Shown one piece after another: positions 46,111 to 56,252 of a stretch of 64,000 bases of DNA. Below the pieces are notes generated by a model, which saw only the letters and a list, made by a program, of their open reading frames with translations, did not search any database and was not told where the DNA came from. Source of the DNA: Nocardioidaceae bacterium (lineage in GTDB: Bacteria > Actinomycetota > Actinomycetes > Propionibacteriales > Nocardioidaceae); NCBI GenBank assembly GCA_030447865.1, contig JAUJOD010000001.1, forward strand, positions 1,143,507 through 1,207,506, given 5' to 3'. Both the position numbers and the translations under genes were made by a program. How positions within the stretch are numbered: the first letter of the stretch is position 1; each line of letters starts with the position of its first letter.

Positions 46111-46465
46111 ACCTCGGGCCACCGCGTGCGGCCGCCCCCGGACCGCAGCGTGCTGGCCCGCCCCCGGGCCGCCGACCAGCCCGCGTGCTGGCCCGCCCCC
46201 GGGCCGCCGACCAGCCCGCGTGCTGGCCCGCCCTCGCGCCGCCGACCAGCTCCGTACTCCCCCCAGAGGTCACGCTGACGCGGAGGTGTCGTGAGTCGTA
46301 AACCGGGTGCAAGAATCCGGGTGCAATAGGCGCTAGCGGCCGAGACGGCTGGAGTAGCGTGACGGCCGTGGAAGCGACATGGCTGTAGAGCGGGCGGGCT
46401 GGAGGAGCCGTGGCGTCTGTAGATAGGCGGCTGGGGGCACTGGTTGGCCAAGCTGTCAGGAATCG
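46111..46465. other. Intergenic region with tandem hairpin repeats
   Basis: The first half is taken by the 35-bp repeats. From 46253 to 46465 I see no gene, RNA or promoter that I can support. Frames crossing it on either strand are repeat-driven artefacts. Confidence 0.5.
46148..46252 (+). repeat. 35-bp tandem repeat, three units, each a hairpin
   Basis: Units are 46148-46182, 46183-46217 and 46218-46252; the first two are identical, the third has three or four changes. A partial copy precedes them. Each unit contains GGCCCG-CCCC-CGGGCC inside outer arms GCTGG and CCAGC. Since 35 is not a multiple of three and it starts 38 bp after the pth stop, it is non-coding and may act as a strong multi-hairpin terminator. 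Confidence 0.85.
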
Positions 46466-47299
46466 GTGTGGCAAAGTTGCGCCGTGATCGACGCCGACTC
46501 GGCTGGCCTGCCGACTGCACCCGCGGACGTGGCTGTCGACGACCACCGATTCGCGGCCTGGGCCGCCACCCTCACCGGTGAGCGCCTGCAGATCCTGCGC
46601 GAGAAGGGAAGCGACGGCACCCCGCTGGGAGGTAAGGCGCTCAAAGACGCTGGCGACGCTCTCGGTCAGGCCATCTTGATGCAGTTGCTCGCGACGTACC
46701 GACCAGACGACGCGATCCTCAGCGAAGAAGGCAAGGACGACAAGGTCCGGCTTACCAGCGACCGGGTCTGGATCATCGACCCGCTCGACGGTACTCGGGA
46801 GTACTCCGAGCCGCCGCGCGACGACTGGGCGATTCACGTCGCCCTCTGGGAGAGCGGCGACCTCGTTGCTGGGGCGGTGGCCCAACCGGGGTTGTCGACG
46901 ACCTTCAGTACCGCCGACCCACCAGCCGTGCCACCGCGCACCAGCGACCGGCCGCGCGTTGCGGTCAGCCGGACCCGCCCGCCCGCGTTCGTCGAGGAAC
47001 TCGCGGCAGAAGTCGATGCCGAGTTGGTGCCGATGGGCTCGGCCGGCGCCAAGGTCATCTCCGTCGCCCGAGACGTCACCGACGCGTACATCCACGCGGG
47101 TGGACAGTACGAGTGGGACTCCGCCGCGCCGGTTGTGGTCGCGCGGGCCGCCGGGCTGCACACCAGCCGTGCGGACGGCGCGCCGCTGGCGTACAACCAA
47201 GACAACGTGTTGCTCCCCGACCTGCTGGTCTGCCGACCGGAACTCGCCGACGTCATCACGTCCTTCGTCCGCAGGCACTGGGCCGAGACGGGCCGGTAG
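46466..47299 (+). CDS. 3'(2'),5'-bisphosphate nucleotidase-like phosphatase (CysQ type)
   Basis: The 277-residue protein belongs to the inositol-monophosphatase superfamily and resembles CysQ. Metal motifs are SEEGKDD (about residue 90), WIIDPLDGTREYSE (about 107-115) and WDSAAPVVVARAAG (about 216). CysQ clears 3'-phosphoadenosine 5'-phosphate from sulfate assimilation; a cbs gene near the end of the window is also sulfur related. The start could be GTG 46466 or GTG 46484. It is followed by mfd. Confidence 0.85.
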   Translation: MWQSCAVIDADSAGLPTAPADVAVDDHRFAAWAATLTGERLQILREKGSDGTPLGGKALKDAGDALGQAILMQLLATYRPDDAILSEEGKDDKVRLTSDRVWIIDPLDGTREYSEPPRDDWAIHVALWESGDLVAGAVAQPGLSTTFSTADPPAVPPRTSDRPRVAVSRTRPPAFVEELAAEVDAELVPMGSAGAKVISVARDVTDAYIHAGGQYEWDSAAPVVVARAAGLHTSRADGAPLAYNQDNVLLPDLLVCRPELADVITSFVRRHWAETGR

Positions 47300-47373
47300 C
47301 AACCGAGAGCCACGACAGCTCCGACCGGATGGGCGCTCGACGGGTGGGCATCGGACCTTAGACTGGGCTCCAC

Positions 47374-47400
47374 ACCCCCATCCGATGCTGGATCGGGGGT
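47374..47400 (+). terminator. Hairpin between cysQ-like gene and mfd
   Basis: ACCCCCATCC (47374-47383) pairs with GGAT-C-GGGGGT (47390-47400) around GATGCT, with one bulged C. No clear T-run follows. It may terminate the phosphatase gene or lie in the mfd leader. Confidence 0.4.
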
Positions 47401-47438
47401 TGTCGTGGTGTGCCCGCCCGCTTGCCGAAGGATGCGCT

Positions 47439-50400
47439 GTGTCACTGTCCGCACTGACGCCGATCGTCGCTGCTGAGCCGACGCTCGCGCGCGCGGTCGA
47501 GCAGGCGCGCGAGCCGATCGCGTCGACCCTTGACCTGACCGCGCCGGCGGCGCTTCGTCCGTTCGTGACGGCTGCGCTCGCCGCCGCCCGCGACGCGGGT
47601 GGCGCAGCCAAGACGGTGTTGGTCGTCACCGCCACCGGGCGAGAGGCCGACGAGGTCGCCGCCGCCGTCTCCTGCCTGGTCGACGGCAGATCGGTTGCGG
47701 TCTACCCCGCTTGGGAGACCTTGCCCCATGAGCGACTCTCCCCCCGCGCCGACACCGTTGGCCGGCGGCTGGCGGTGCTGCGCCGGCTCGCCCACCCCGA
47801 CCCGGACGACCCTCGGCTCTCGGCGTTGAACGTCATCGTCGCGCCCATCCGGTCGGTCCTGCAGCCCCAGGTGAAAGGGCTAGCTGAGCTCGAGCCGGTC
47901 GCGCTGCGAGAAGGCGACGAGGCAGACCTTGAAGATGTGGTACGGCGACTGACGGCCGCCGCCTACACCCGGGTCGACCTGGTCGAACGACGCGGCGAGT
48001 TCGCCGTCCGCGGCGGCATCGTTGACGTGTTTCCACCAACCGAGGAGCACCCCGTCCGGGTCGAGTTCTGGGGCGACACCGTGGAGGAGATCCGCGCTTT
48101 CGCGGTGGCCGACCAGCGCTCTCTCGAGGCAGCGCCGAGCGGTTTGTGGGCATCGCCGTGCCGCGAGCTGTTGCTGACCGATGAGGTCCGCACGCGGGCC
48201 ACGGCGCTGGCAGCCGAGCACCCCGAACTTCGGGAGATGCTCGACAAGCTGGCCGCCGACCACGCCGTCGAGGGGATGGAGTCGCTGGCACCAGCGCTGG
48301 TTGACGACATGGAGCTGCTCGTCGACCTGATCCCGGCCAGCTCGGTCGTCGTGGTGTGCGACCCAGAGCGCGTCCGAGGGCGAGCACACGACCTGGTCGC
48401 GACCAGCCAGGAGTTCCTCCACGCATCATGGGCGGCAGCGGCCGGAGGCGGGGCGGCGCCCATCGACCTCGGCGCCGCGGCGTACCACTCGTTGGGCGAG
48501 GTGCGTACCCATTCACTCAACCGCGGCCTCTCCTGGTGGTCGATCTCTCCCTTCGGGCTGGGCCCGAAGAGTCAACACAGCGGCCTTGGGCCGAAGAGTC
48601 GGCACAGCGGGCTCGGCCCGAAGAGTCAGCACAGCGGGCTCGGCCCGAAGAGTCAGCACAGCGGGCTTGGCCCCAACAGTCAGGACAGCGGCCTCCGCAC
48701 GTATGAAGACGGAACGGGCGCTGAAAATCGGCCGCCGCTGCGCACCGAGACCGGGGAGATCGTCTCCATCGACCTGGACACCTCGTCGACGGTGGAGACG
48801 CTGACCCTCGACGTGCAACCCGCCCCGACGTACCGGGGAGACACCGACGCCGCGGTCGAGGACATCGCGGGGTTCCTGCGCAGCGGCAGCAGCGTCGTGC
48901 TCGTCACCGAGGGCCATGGCCAAGCTGAGCGGCTGGTCGAGGTGTTGCGGGAACACGACGTCGCCGCCCGCCTGGTCGAGGGCCTCGACGAGTCCCCCGC
49001 CCGTGGAGTCGTTGAAGTCGTGCAAGGCGCGCTGACCCACGGGTTCGTGGCTCCCGGTATCGGCCTGGTCGTCTTGACCGGCGACGACCTCACCAGTCAG
49101 CGCGCGACCAAGGACTCGCGCCGAATGCCGTCGCGGCGCCGCAAGCAGATCGACCCCCTCGAGCTGCGGACGGGCGATTACGTCGTGCACGAGCAGCACG
49201 GCGTCGGCCGCTACGTCGAGATGATCCAGCGCGCGGTTGCCGGCGCCACCCGCGAGTACCTCCTCATCGAGTACGCCGCCTCCAAACGGGGCCACCCACC
49301 GGACAGATTGTTCGTCCCCACCGACCAGCTCGACCAGGTCACCCGCTACGTCGGCGGGGAGCAGCCCACCCTCGACCGCCTCGGCGGCGGCGACTGGGCC
49401 AAGCGCAAGGGCAGGGCGCGCAAGGCCGTGCGGCAGATCGCCGCCGAGCTGATCAAGCTGTACGCCGCCCGGCAGGCCACCAAGGGTCACGCCTTCAGCC
49501 CCGACACCCCCTGGCAGCGCGAGGTCGAGGACGCCTTCCCTTACGTGGAGACGCCCGACCAGCTGGCCAGTGTCGAAGAGGTCAAGCGCGACATGGAGCA
49601 GTCCGTGCCGATGGACCGGCTGATCTGCGGCGACGTGGGGTACGGCAAGACGGAGATCGCCGTGCGAGCAGCGTTCAAGGCGGTCCAAGACGGCAAGCAG
49701 GTGGCGGTGGTGGTGCCGACGACGCTGCTTGTGCAGCAGCACCTGCAGACGTTCGCCGAACGGTTCGCCGGCTTCCCTGTGGTCGTCAGACCGCTCAGTC
49801 GCTTCCTGACCGACCGGGAGGCGACCGAGGTGATCGACGGGCTCCGCGTCGGCACCGTTGACGTGGTGATCGGGACCCACCGACTGTTCAACCCCGACGT
49901 CAAGCTCAAGGACCTCGGGCTGGTCATCGTCGACGAAGAGCAGCGCTTCGGGGTCGAGCACAAGGAGGCGCTGAAGCGGATGCGGACAGCTGTCGACGTG
50001 CTCAGCATGTCGGCAACGCCCATCCCGCGGACCCTGGAGATGGCGATTACCGGCATCCGCGAGATGTCGACGATCACCACTCCGCCGGAGGAGCGGCACC
50101 CGGTCTTGACGTTCGTCGGCAACTACGACGACGGACAGGTCACCGCAGCCATCCGGCGTGAGCTGCTGCGCGAGGGCCAGGTGTTCTACGTGCACAACCG
50201 GGTCCAGAGCATCGAGCGGGCGGCCGCTCGGCTGCGGCAGCTGGTGCCCGAGGCACGCATCACGACAGCCCACGGCCAGATGCACGAGCACGAGCTCGAA
50301 CAGGTCATGCTCGACTTCTGGGAAGGCAAAGCCGACGTCGTCGTGTGTACGACGATCGTGGAGGCCGGGCTGGACATCTCCAATGCCAACACGCTGATCA

Positions 50401-51212
50401 TCGAGCGCTCCGACCTGCTGGGGCTCTCCCAGCTGCACCAGCTGCGGGGACGAGTTGGTCGCGGCGGCGAGCGGGCCTACGCCTACTTCCTGTACCCGCC
50501 GGAGAAACCGCTCACCGAAACCGCCCACGACCGGCTGGAGACCATCGCCCAGCACGCCGATCTCGGCGCCGGCATGGCGGTCGCCATGAAGGATCTCGAG
50601 ATCCGGGGGGCGGGCAACCTGCTGGGCGGCGAGCAGTCCGGCCACATCGCCGACGTCGGCTTCGACCTCTACGTCCGGCTCGTGGGGGAGGCGGTGGCGG
50701 AGTATCGCGGTGAGACTCCCGTCGACGAGGCGGAGGTGCGGATCGAGCTCCCGGTCGACGCGCACCTGCCCCACGAGTACGTACCCAGCGAGCGGCTCCG
50801 GTTGGAGATGTACAAGCGGTTGGCTGAGGTGCGTTCCCTTGAGCAGGTCGACGAGGTCCGAGCTGAGCTGGTTGACCGGTACGGCGTGCTGCCCGGCCCC
50901 GTCGAGAACCTGCTGGCAGTGGCCGTCCTCCGGGTCAAGGCCCGTAACGCCGGTCTCACCGACATCAACACCCAAGGCAACTACGTCAGGTTCGTCCCGG
51001 TCGGCCTCCCCGACTCGGCGCGGGTCAGGCTGGACCGGCTCTACCCGAAGACGGTGGTGAAGCCGGCCGTGCACAGCATGCTCGTGCCCCGCCCGACGAC
51101 CGCCAGGGTCGGCGGCCAGCCGGTGCGCGATGTCGCCGTACTAGATTGGGCCGCGCGCGTCATCGACGACATCGTTCCCAGCCAGTCGGCACCGGCAGGA
51201 GGCCAGCTGTGA
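47439..51212 (+). CDS. mfd: Transcription-repair coupling factor Mfd with repeat insertion
   Basis: Mfd removes RNA polymerase stalled at DNA damage and recruits UvrA. The 1257 residues include the UvrB-like N-terminal region (AVYPAWETLPHERLSPRADTVGRR), the polymerase interaction domain starting at DYVVHEQHGVGRYVEM (about 578), the ATPase motor with GDVGYGKTEIA (about 731) and DEEQRFG (about 828), and the C-terminal autoregulatory domain. GTG 47439 has a GAAGGA site. Around residues 373-417 the N-terminal part carries five copies of Gly-Leu-Gly-Pro-Lys-Ser-Gln-His-Ser, not found in typical Mfd. The repeat sits between WWSISPF and the conserved YRGDTDAAV. Its stop overlaps the next gene. Confidence 0.93.
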   Translation: MSLSALTPIVAAEPTLARAVEQAREPIASTLDLTAPAALRPFVTAALAAARDAGGAAKTVLVVTATGREADEVAAAVSCLVDGRSVAVYPAWETLPHERLSPRADTVGRRLAVLRRLAHPDPDDPRLSALNVIVAPIRSVLQPQVKGLAELEPVALREGDEADLEDVVRRLTAAAYTRVDLVERRGEFAVRGGIVDVFPPTEEHPVRVEFWGDTVEEIRAFAVADQRSLEAAPSGLWASPCRELLLTDEVRTRATALAAEHPELREMLDKLAADHAVEGMESLAPALVDDMELLVDLIPASSVVVVCDPERVRGRAHDLVATSQEFLHASWAAAAGGGAAPIDLGAAAYHSLGEVRTHSLNRGLSWWSISPFGLGPKSQHSGLGPKSRHSGLGPKSQHSGLGPKSQHSGLGPNSQDSGLRTYEDGTGAENRPPLRTETGEIVSIDLDTSSTVETLTLDVQPAPTYRGDTDAAVEDIAGFLRSGSSVVLVTEGHGQAERLVEVLREHDVAARLVEGLDESPARGVVEVVQGALTHGFVAPGIGLVVLTGDDLTSQRATKDSRRMPSRRRKQIDPLELRTGDYVVHEQHGVGRYVEMIQRAVAGATREYLLIEYAASKRGHPPDRLFVPTDQLDQVTRYVGGEQPTLDRLGGGDWAKRKGRARKAVRQIAAELIKLYAARQATKGHAFSPDTPWQREVEDAFPYVETPDQLASVEEVKRDMEQSVPMDRLICGDVGYGKTEIAVRAAFKAVQDGKQVAVVVPTTLLVQQHLQTFAERFAGFPVVVRPLSRFLTDREATEVIDGLRVGTVDVVIGTHRLFNPDVKLKDLGLVIVDEEQRFGVEHKEALKRMRTAVDVLSMSATPIPRTLEMAITGIREMSTITTPPEERHPVLTFVGNYDDGQVTAAIRRELLREGQVFYVHNRVQSIERAAARLRQLVPEARITTAHGQMHEHELEQVMLDFWEGKADVVVCTTIVEAGLDISNANTLIIERSDLLGLSQLHQLRGRVGRGGERAYAYFLYPPEKPLTETAHDRLETIAQHADLGAGMAVAMKDLEIRGAGNLLGGEQSGHIADVGFDLYVRLVGEAVAEYRGETPVDEAEVRIELPVDAHLPHEYVPSERLRLEMYKRLAEVRSLEQVDEVRAELVDRYGVLPGPVENLLAVAVLRVKARNAGLTDINTQGNYVRFVPVGLPDSARVRLDRLYPKTVVKPAVHSMLVPRPTTARVGGQPVRDVAVLDWAARVIDDIVPSQSAPAGGQL
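48555..48689 (+). repeat. 27-bp tandem repeat, five units, in mfd
   Basis: Five in-frame units, 48555-48581 to 48663-48689, each encode GLGPKSQHS or a close variant (GLGPKSRHS, GLGPNSQDS). Units three and four are identical. They extend a surface linker of Mfd by about 45 residues. Confidence 0.92.
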
Positions 51213-51907
51213 CACCTCGCCGCTTGGCGACCGGCCGCCGTTGTCTGGTTGCGGGTGCCCTGGCCACGCTGCTGCTCACCGGCTGCGGCACCGGCATCCG
51301 CCCTGGTGCGGCGGCAGTGGTCAACGGGCACGTCATCAGCCAAGACGAGGTGGACGAGCTGGTGTTGGCGGCGTGTGATTACTCAAAGGCGGTCCGACTC
51401 GAGCAGGGTGGCGCCGAGCCGGCTCAAAGTATGGCCGACTTGCGGTCCCGGCTCGCCTTGGCGCTGATTCAGTTCGAGATCACCAATGCGGCGGCAGCGC
51501 AGCTCGGCCTCTCAGTCAGCGAGGCGAAGATCGGGCAGCTCACGTCCGCCAACCCCCCGATGCCACCCGGCCTCGGCACGGCCAGCCGGGACTTGCTCGA
51601 GGAGTTCCTCTATAGCGCCGCCCGGGCACAGCTGCAGCAGGCGGTCGTGGGTGCGAATCTGCGCGACCCGAAGATCACCACAGCGGACGCCGTCACCCTG
51701 GCAGACGCCGAGGCGGCCACCAAGTACCTGGGTGACTTCGCCAGCAAGCAAGACGTGACGGTAAATCCAACCTACGGCGAGTGGGACGGCTCGACGCTCG
51801 TCGACGTCTCCGGGTCGTTGTCCGACCCGGTGTCGACGACCCCGACGCCGGCTGACCCTGCCGCCGACCCGGTGGAGGACCTGCCGCCGTCGCAGGTCTG
51901 CGGCTGA
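51209..51907 (+). CDS. SurA N-terminal-like lipoprotein
   Basis: The 232-residue protein has a lipoprotein signal with lipobox LLTGC (Cys at about residue 26) and then ...AAVVNGHVISQDEVDELV, the hallmark of SurA/PrsA N-terminal chaperone domains. Helices rich in Ala, Leu and Gln follow and a Pro-Thr-Asp tail. No PPIase domain exists. It is probably a membrane-anchored extracytoplasmic chaperone. GTG 51209 overlaps the mfd stop, so it is co-translated with it; in mycobacteria the next genes are mazG and the lipoprotein lpqU. Confidence 0.8.
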   Translation: MTPRRLATGRRCLVAGALATLLLTGCGTGIRPGAAAVVNGHVISQDEVDELVLAACDYSKAVRLEQGGAEPAQSMADLRSRLALALIQFEITNAAAAQLGLSVSEAKIGQLTSANPPMPPGLGTASRDLLEEFLYSAARAQLQQAVVGANLRDPKITTADAVTLADAEAATKYLGDFASKQDVTVNPTYGEWDGSTLVDVSGSLSDPVSTTPTPADPAADPVEDLPPSQVCG

Positions 51908-51920
51908 CCCGACGCTGGTC

Positions 51921-52652
51921 ATGGAGCGCCCGCGCAGCGTGCAGGGGTCGCGGCTGCTCGCGCTCGTCGACGTGATGGACCGGCTGCGGCAGGAGTGTCC
52001 GTGGGACCAGCAGCAGACGCACCAGTCGCTGGTCAGGTACCTCGTCGAAGAGGCCTACGAGACGATCGAGGCGATCGAGACCGGGGACTATCAGCACCTG
52101 CGCGAGGAGCTCGGCGACCTGCTGCTTCAGGTCGTGTTCCACGCGCGGATCGCGAGCGAGCACCCGACCGACGGGTTCGACATCGACGACGTCGCCGGCG
52201 AGATCGTGGCGAAGATGATCCGCCGGCACCCGCACGTCTTCACCGACCAGCTGGCCGGTGCGGACGGTGCGGACGGTGCGGACGCGGCGGACCACGTCGA
52301 GAGCCTCAGCGCCGAGGATGTCCACAGCCGCTGGGAGACGCTCAAGGCGCAGGAGAAGGGCAGGTCCTCACCAGTCGACGGCATCCCGCTCGGTCTGCCG
52401 GCGCTGAGCCTCGCCGACAAGGTGATCTCGCGGGTACGACGCGCTAGCGGACCGCTCAGCGTCCCGCTACCAACTGAGCCGGCGTACACCACCGAGTCGC
52501 TGGGCGAGGTGCTCTTCGCTCTGGTCGCCGCCGCCTCGGCGGCTGGGCTCGACGCCGAGCAGGCACTGCGGCAGCGCGTGGCCCGCGAGATCGCCGAGCT
52601 GCGCGCCGCTGGTCAGCGTGGCCTGGCCGGCGATGCAGGTGAGCCCGGTTAG
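51921..52652 (+). CDS. mazG: Nucleoside triphosphate pyrophosphohydrolase MazG
   Basis: MazG removes non-canonical or excess NTPs. The 243 residues show LVDVMDRLRQECPWDQQQTHQSLVRYLVEEAYETIEAIETGDYQHLREELGDLLLQVVFHARI with the EEAYE and EELGD metal motifs. A second MazG-like part lies after an Ala-Asp-Gly repeat (GADGADGAD, DNA about 52258-52284). The ATG is at 51921. It sits between the lipoprotein and eno, as in mycobacteria. Confidence 0.92.
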   Translation: MERPRSVQGSRLLALVDVMDRLRQECPWDQQQTHQSLVRYLVEEAYETIEAIETGDYQHLREELGDLLLQVVFHARIASEHPTDGFDIDDVAGEIVAKMIRRHPHVFTDQLAGADGADGADAADHVESLSAEDVHSRWETLKAQEKGRSSPVDGIPLGLPALSLADKVISRVRRASGPLSVPLPTEPAYTTESLGEVLFALVAAASAAGLDAEQALRQRVAREIAELRAAGQRGLAGDAGEPG

Positions 52653-52657
52653 GCTGA

Positions 52658-53983
<1,326 letters not shown>

Positions 53984-53990
53984 CCCGGCG

Positions 53991-54713
53991 ATGTCGTCGC
54001 GTGCCCACCGTTCTTCCGCGCCCGGCTCGCGGGGTGGTCGAGCCGACCGTCGGCCGACGTCGGGGCCGCCCTTGGCTCGCCGTACGACGCGAACGGGGGC
54101 GGCAACCGGTGTGCCGGCCGCGTCCGGGGTGCTGGCCGCGCCGTCGCCGTCGCCGTCCAAGGCGAAGCTGACCGGGCGGGCGGCAGTCTTGGTGCTGGTG
54201 GTGGCCGTGCTGGCGGTGTCGTACGCGTCGAGCGTGCGGGCCTGGGTGCAGCAACGCAGCGACATCAACACGCTGACCGCTGAGATCGCCGATCGGCAAG
54301 CCGAGGTGGCGGCGCTCAAGCAGACCAAGCAACGCTGGCACGACCCGGCGTACATCCGCACCCAAGCTCGCGCGCGCTTCGGGTGGTTGATGCCGGGAGA
54401 GACCGGCTACCGCGTCATCGACGACAACGGCGACATCCTGGTCGCGGGCAGCCAGCTGTCCGACCCGGTCGACACCCGACCGAAGAGCACCCCGGAATGG
54501 TGGGAGACAGCCTGGGGAAGCGTCGTCGCAGCCGGTCGCGACCCGGCCGACGACGCCGCCGCGGCGGCACGCACGGCCGCGAGGCGACCCACTCCTGTCG
54601 ACCAGATCGGGGGTCGCCCGGCGGGCGGCACGGCGCTGGACCGGGACGAGACGGTTGATCGCGGCGACGGGCTGGTCCCCGAGAGCGGTCAGGGTCGGGC
54701 GGTTGACCGCTAA
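53991..54713 (+). CDS. FtsB/DivIC-like septum formation initiator
   Basis: The 240-residue protein has a polar N-terminus, one transmembrane helix (AAVLVLVVAVLAVSYASSV, about residues 64-82) and a coiled-coil starting INTLTAEIADRQAEVAALKQTKQRWHDPAYIRTQARARFGWLMPGE, typical of FtsB/DivIC. It links division proteins FtsL and FtsQ outside the membrane. A disordered Ala/Arg/Asp tail closes it. It follows eno as Rv1024 does in M. tuberculosis. Confidence 0.9.
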   Translation: MSSRAHRSSAPGSRGGRADRRPTSGPPLARRTTRTGAATGVPAASGVLAAPSPSPSKAKLTGRAAVLVLVVAVLAVSYASSVRAWVQQRSDINTLTAEIADRQAEVAALKQTKQRWHDPAYIRTQARARFGWLMPGETGYRVIDDNGDILVAGSQLSDPVDTRPKSTPEWWETAWGSVVAAGRDPADDAAAAARTAARRPTPVDQIGGRPAGGTALDRDETVDRGDGLVPESGQGRAVDR

Positions 54714-55227
54714 GGAGCCGCTGTCTGAGGCGGACCTTCGCGTGGTCGAGGCACAGCTCGGGCGGCCACCCCGCGACGCGGTAGCGGTGGCGCACCGGTG
54801 TCCGTGTGGGAACCCGGACGTGGTGGCCACCGCGCCTCGGTTGAGCGACGGAACGCCGTTCCCGACGCTGTACTACCTGACCTGTCCGCGCGCATCGAGC
54901 GAGGTTGGCACGTTGGAGGCCGGTGGTGTCATGAGCCAGCTGACGGACCGGCTCCGCCACGACGCCGAGCTGGCCGCTGCCTACCGCCACGCCCACGAGG
55001 CGTACCTGACCGACCGCAGCAGGTTCGGCGCCGTACCCGAGATCGAGAACGTGTCAGCAGGTGGGATGCCGGACCGGGTCAAGTGCCTGCACGTTCTGGT
55101 GGCGCACGCCTTGGCGGCGGGGCAGGGCGTGAACCCGTTGGGCGACGAGGCGTTGGCGCTGCTGCCCGCGTGGTGGGCGAGGGGCGCGTGCGTGCCTAGC
55201 GACGTGCGACAGGCGACCGGCTCGTGA
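54703..55227 (+). CDS. DUF501 domain protein
   Basis: The 174-residue protein is of DUF501, with SEADLRVVEAQLGRPPRDAVAVAHRCPCGNPDVVATAPRLSDGTPFPTLYYLTCPR (CPCG and later TCP cysteines) and NVSAGGMPDRVKCLHVLVAHALAAGQGVNPLGDEAL. Function is unknown. The best start is TTG 54703 (MTAKEPLSEADL), overlapping the ftsB-like end. Its stop overlaps the GTG of ppx. It lies in the Rv1025 position. Confidence 0.87.
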   Translation: MTAKEPLSEADLRVVEAQLGRPPRDAVAVAHRCPCGNPDVVATAPRLSDGTPFPTLYYLTCPRASSEVGTLEAGGVMSQLTDRLRHDAELAAAYRHAHEAYLTDRSRFGAVPEIENVSAGGMPDRVKCLHVLVAHALAAGQGVNPLGDEALALLPAWWARGACVPSDVRQATGS

Positions 55228-56252
55228 CTCGGGTGGCGGCGATCGACTGCGGGACGAACTCACTGCGGCTTCTGGTCGTCGACCTCGACCCGGCGACGGG
55301 TCGGGCGGCGGAGCTGCTGCGGCGTACGACGATCGTGCGGCTGGGGCAAGACGTCGACCGGACCGGCCGCTTCGCCCCAGCGGCGGTGGCGCGGACGTTC
55401 GAGGCGTTGGACGGGTACGCCGCGGACGTCGACCGCCTTGGGGTGCAGTGCATCCGGTTCGTCGCAACCTCGGCTGCCCGCGACGTCACCAACCGCCAAG
55501 AGCTGACCGACGGAGTGGTGGCACGGGTGGGCGTCGAGCCCGAGGTCATCACCGGCGACGAGGAGGCTTGGCTGACGTACGACGGCGCCACCCGCGGGCT
55601 GAGAGGTGACCCGGCCTTTCCCGAACCGCTCGCAGTCCTCGACATCGGCGGCGGCTCGACCGAGCTGGTGACCAGCGGCGACGCGGGCGGACCGGGAATT
55701 CGCGGTGAGTCGATGGACGTCGGCGCCGTGCGACTGACCGAGCGGCATCTTCACGACGATCCACCGACAGCCCGGCAGGTGGCCGCGGTCGAGGCCGACG
55801 TCGAGGCGGCGCTCGGGCGGCTGAGGCTGCCGCTCGGTGAGGTGCGCACGCTGGTCGGAGTTGCCGGCACGATCACCACGCTGGCGGCGATGGCGCTCGG
55901 CCTGGGTCGCTATGACCGCGGGTGGATTCACCGCGCGCGCATTCCCACGGCTGACCTGGTCCGGTGCGTCGATCGGATCGTGCGCATGTCGGTGGCGGAG
56001 CGCAAAGCGCTGCCGTTCATGCACCCCCGTCGCGCCGATGTCATCGGCGGCGGAGCGCTGGTGCTCGGCTGCGTCGTACGCCGGTTGGGGCTGACCGAGC
56101 TTGTCGCATCGGAGCACGACATCTTGGACGGGATCGCCTGGTCGCTCGCCCCCTCGCAGGTCGAGCGGGCTGGCTCGCCGGTCGAGCTGGCTGGCTCGTT
56201 AGCCGAGCCCGGTGGAGACCAGCGTGTGAACCGTCAAGAGCAGGTGACGTGA
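55224..56252 (+). CDS. Exopolyphosphatase / guanosine pentaphosphatase (Ppx/GppA)
   Basis: The 342-residue protein has the ASKHA motifs of Ppx/GppA: RVAAIDCGTNSLRLLVVDL at the start, TGDEEAWLTYDGA and VLDIGGGSTELV in the middle, and GVAGTITTLAAMALGLGRYD. It degrades polyphosphate or pppGpp. The C-terminus adds a small Ala-Gly-Ser-Leu repeat. GTG 55224 overlaps the DUF501 stop. Position matches Rv1026. Confidence 0.9.
   Translation: MTRVAAIDCGTNSLRLLVVDLDPATGRAAELLRRTTIVRLGQDVDRTGRFAPAAVARTFEALDGYAADVDRLGVQCIRFVATSAARDVTNRQELTDGVVARVGVEPEVITGDEEAWLTYDGATRGLRGDPAFPEPLAVLDIGGGSTELVTSGDAGGPGIRGESMDVGAVRLTERHLHDDPPTARQVAAVEADVEAALGRLRLPLGEVRTLVGVAGTITTLAAMALGLGRYDRGWIHRARIPTADLVRCVDRIVRMSVAERKALPFMHPRRADVIGGGALVLGCVVRRLGLTELVASEHDILDGIAWSLAPSQVERAGSPVELAGSLAEPGGDQRVNRQEQVT

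Noticed and set aside
44656..46252. CRISPR array suggested by repeats at 44656-44727 and 46148-46252
   Set aside because: Repeats are head to tail without spacers, and no cas genes are nearby.
48513..51074. 853-codon frame on the minus strand
   Set aside because: It is an antisense shadow of mfd; composition and lack of motifs argue against coding.
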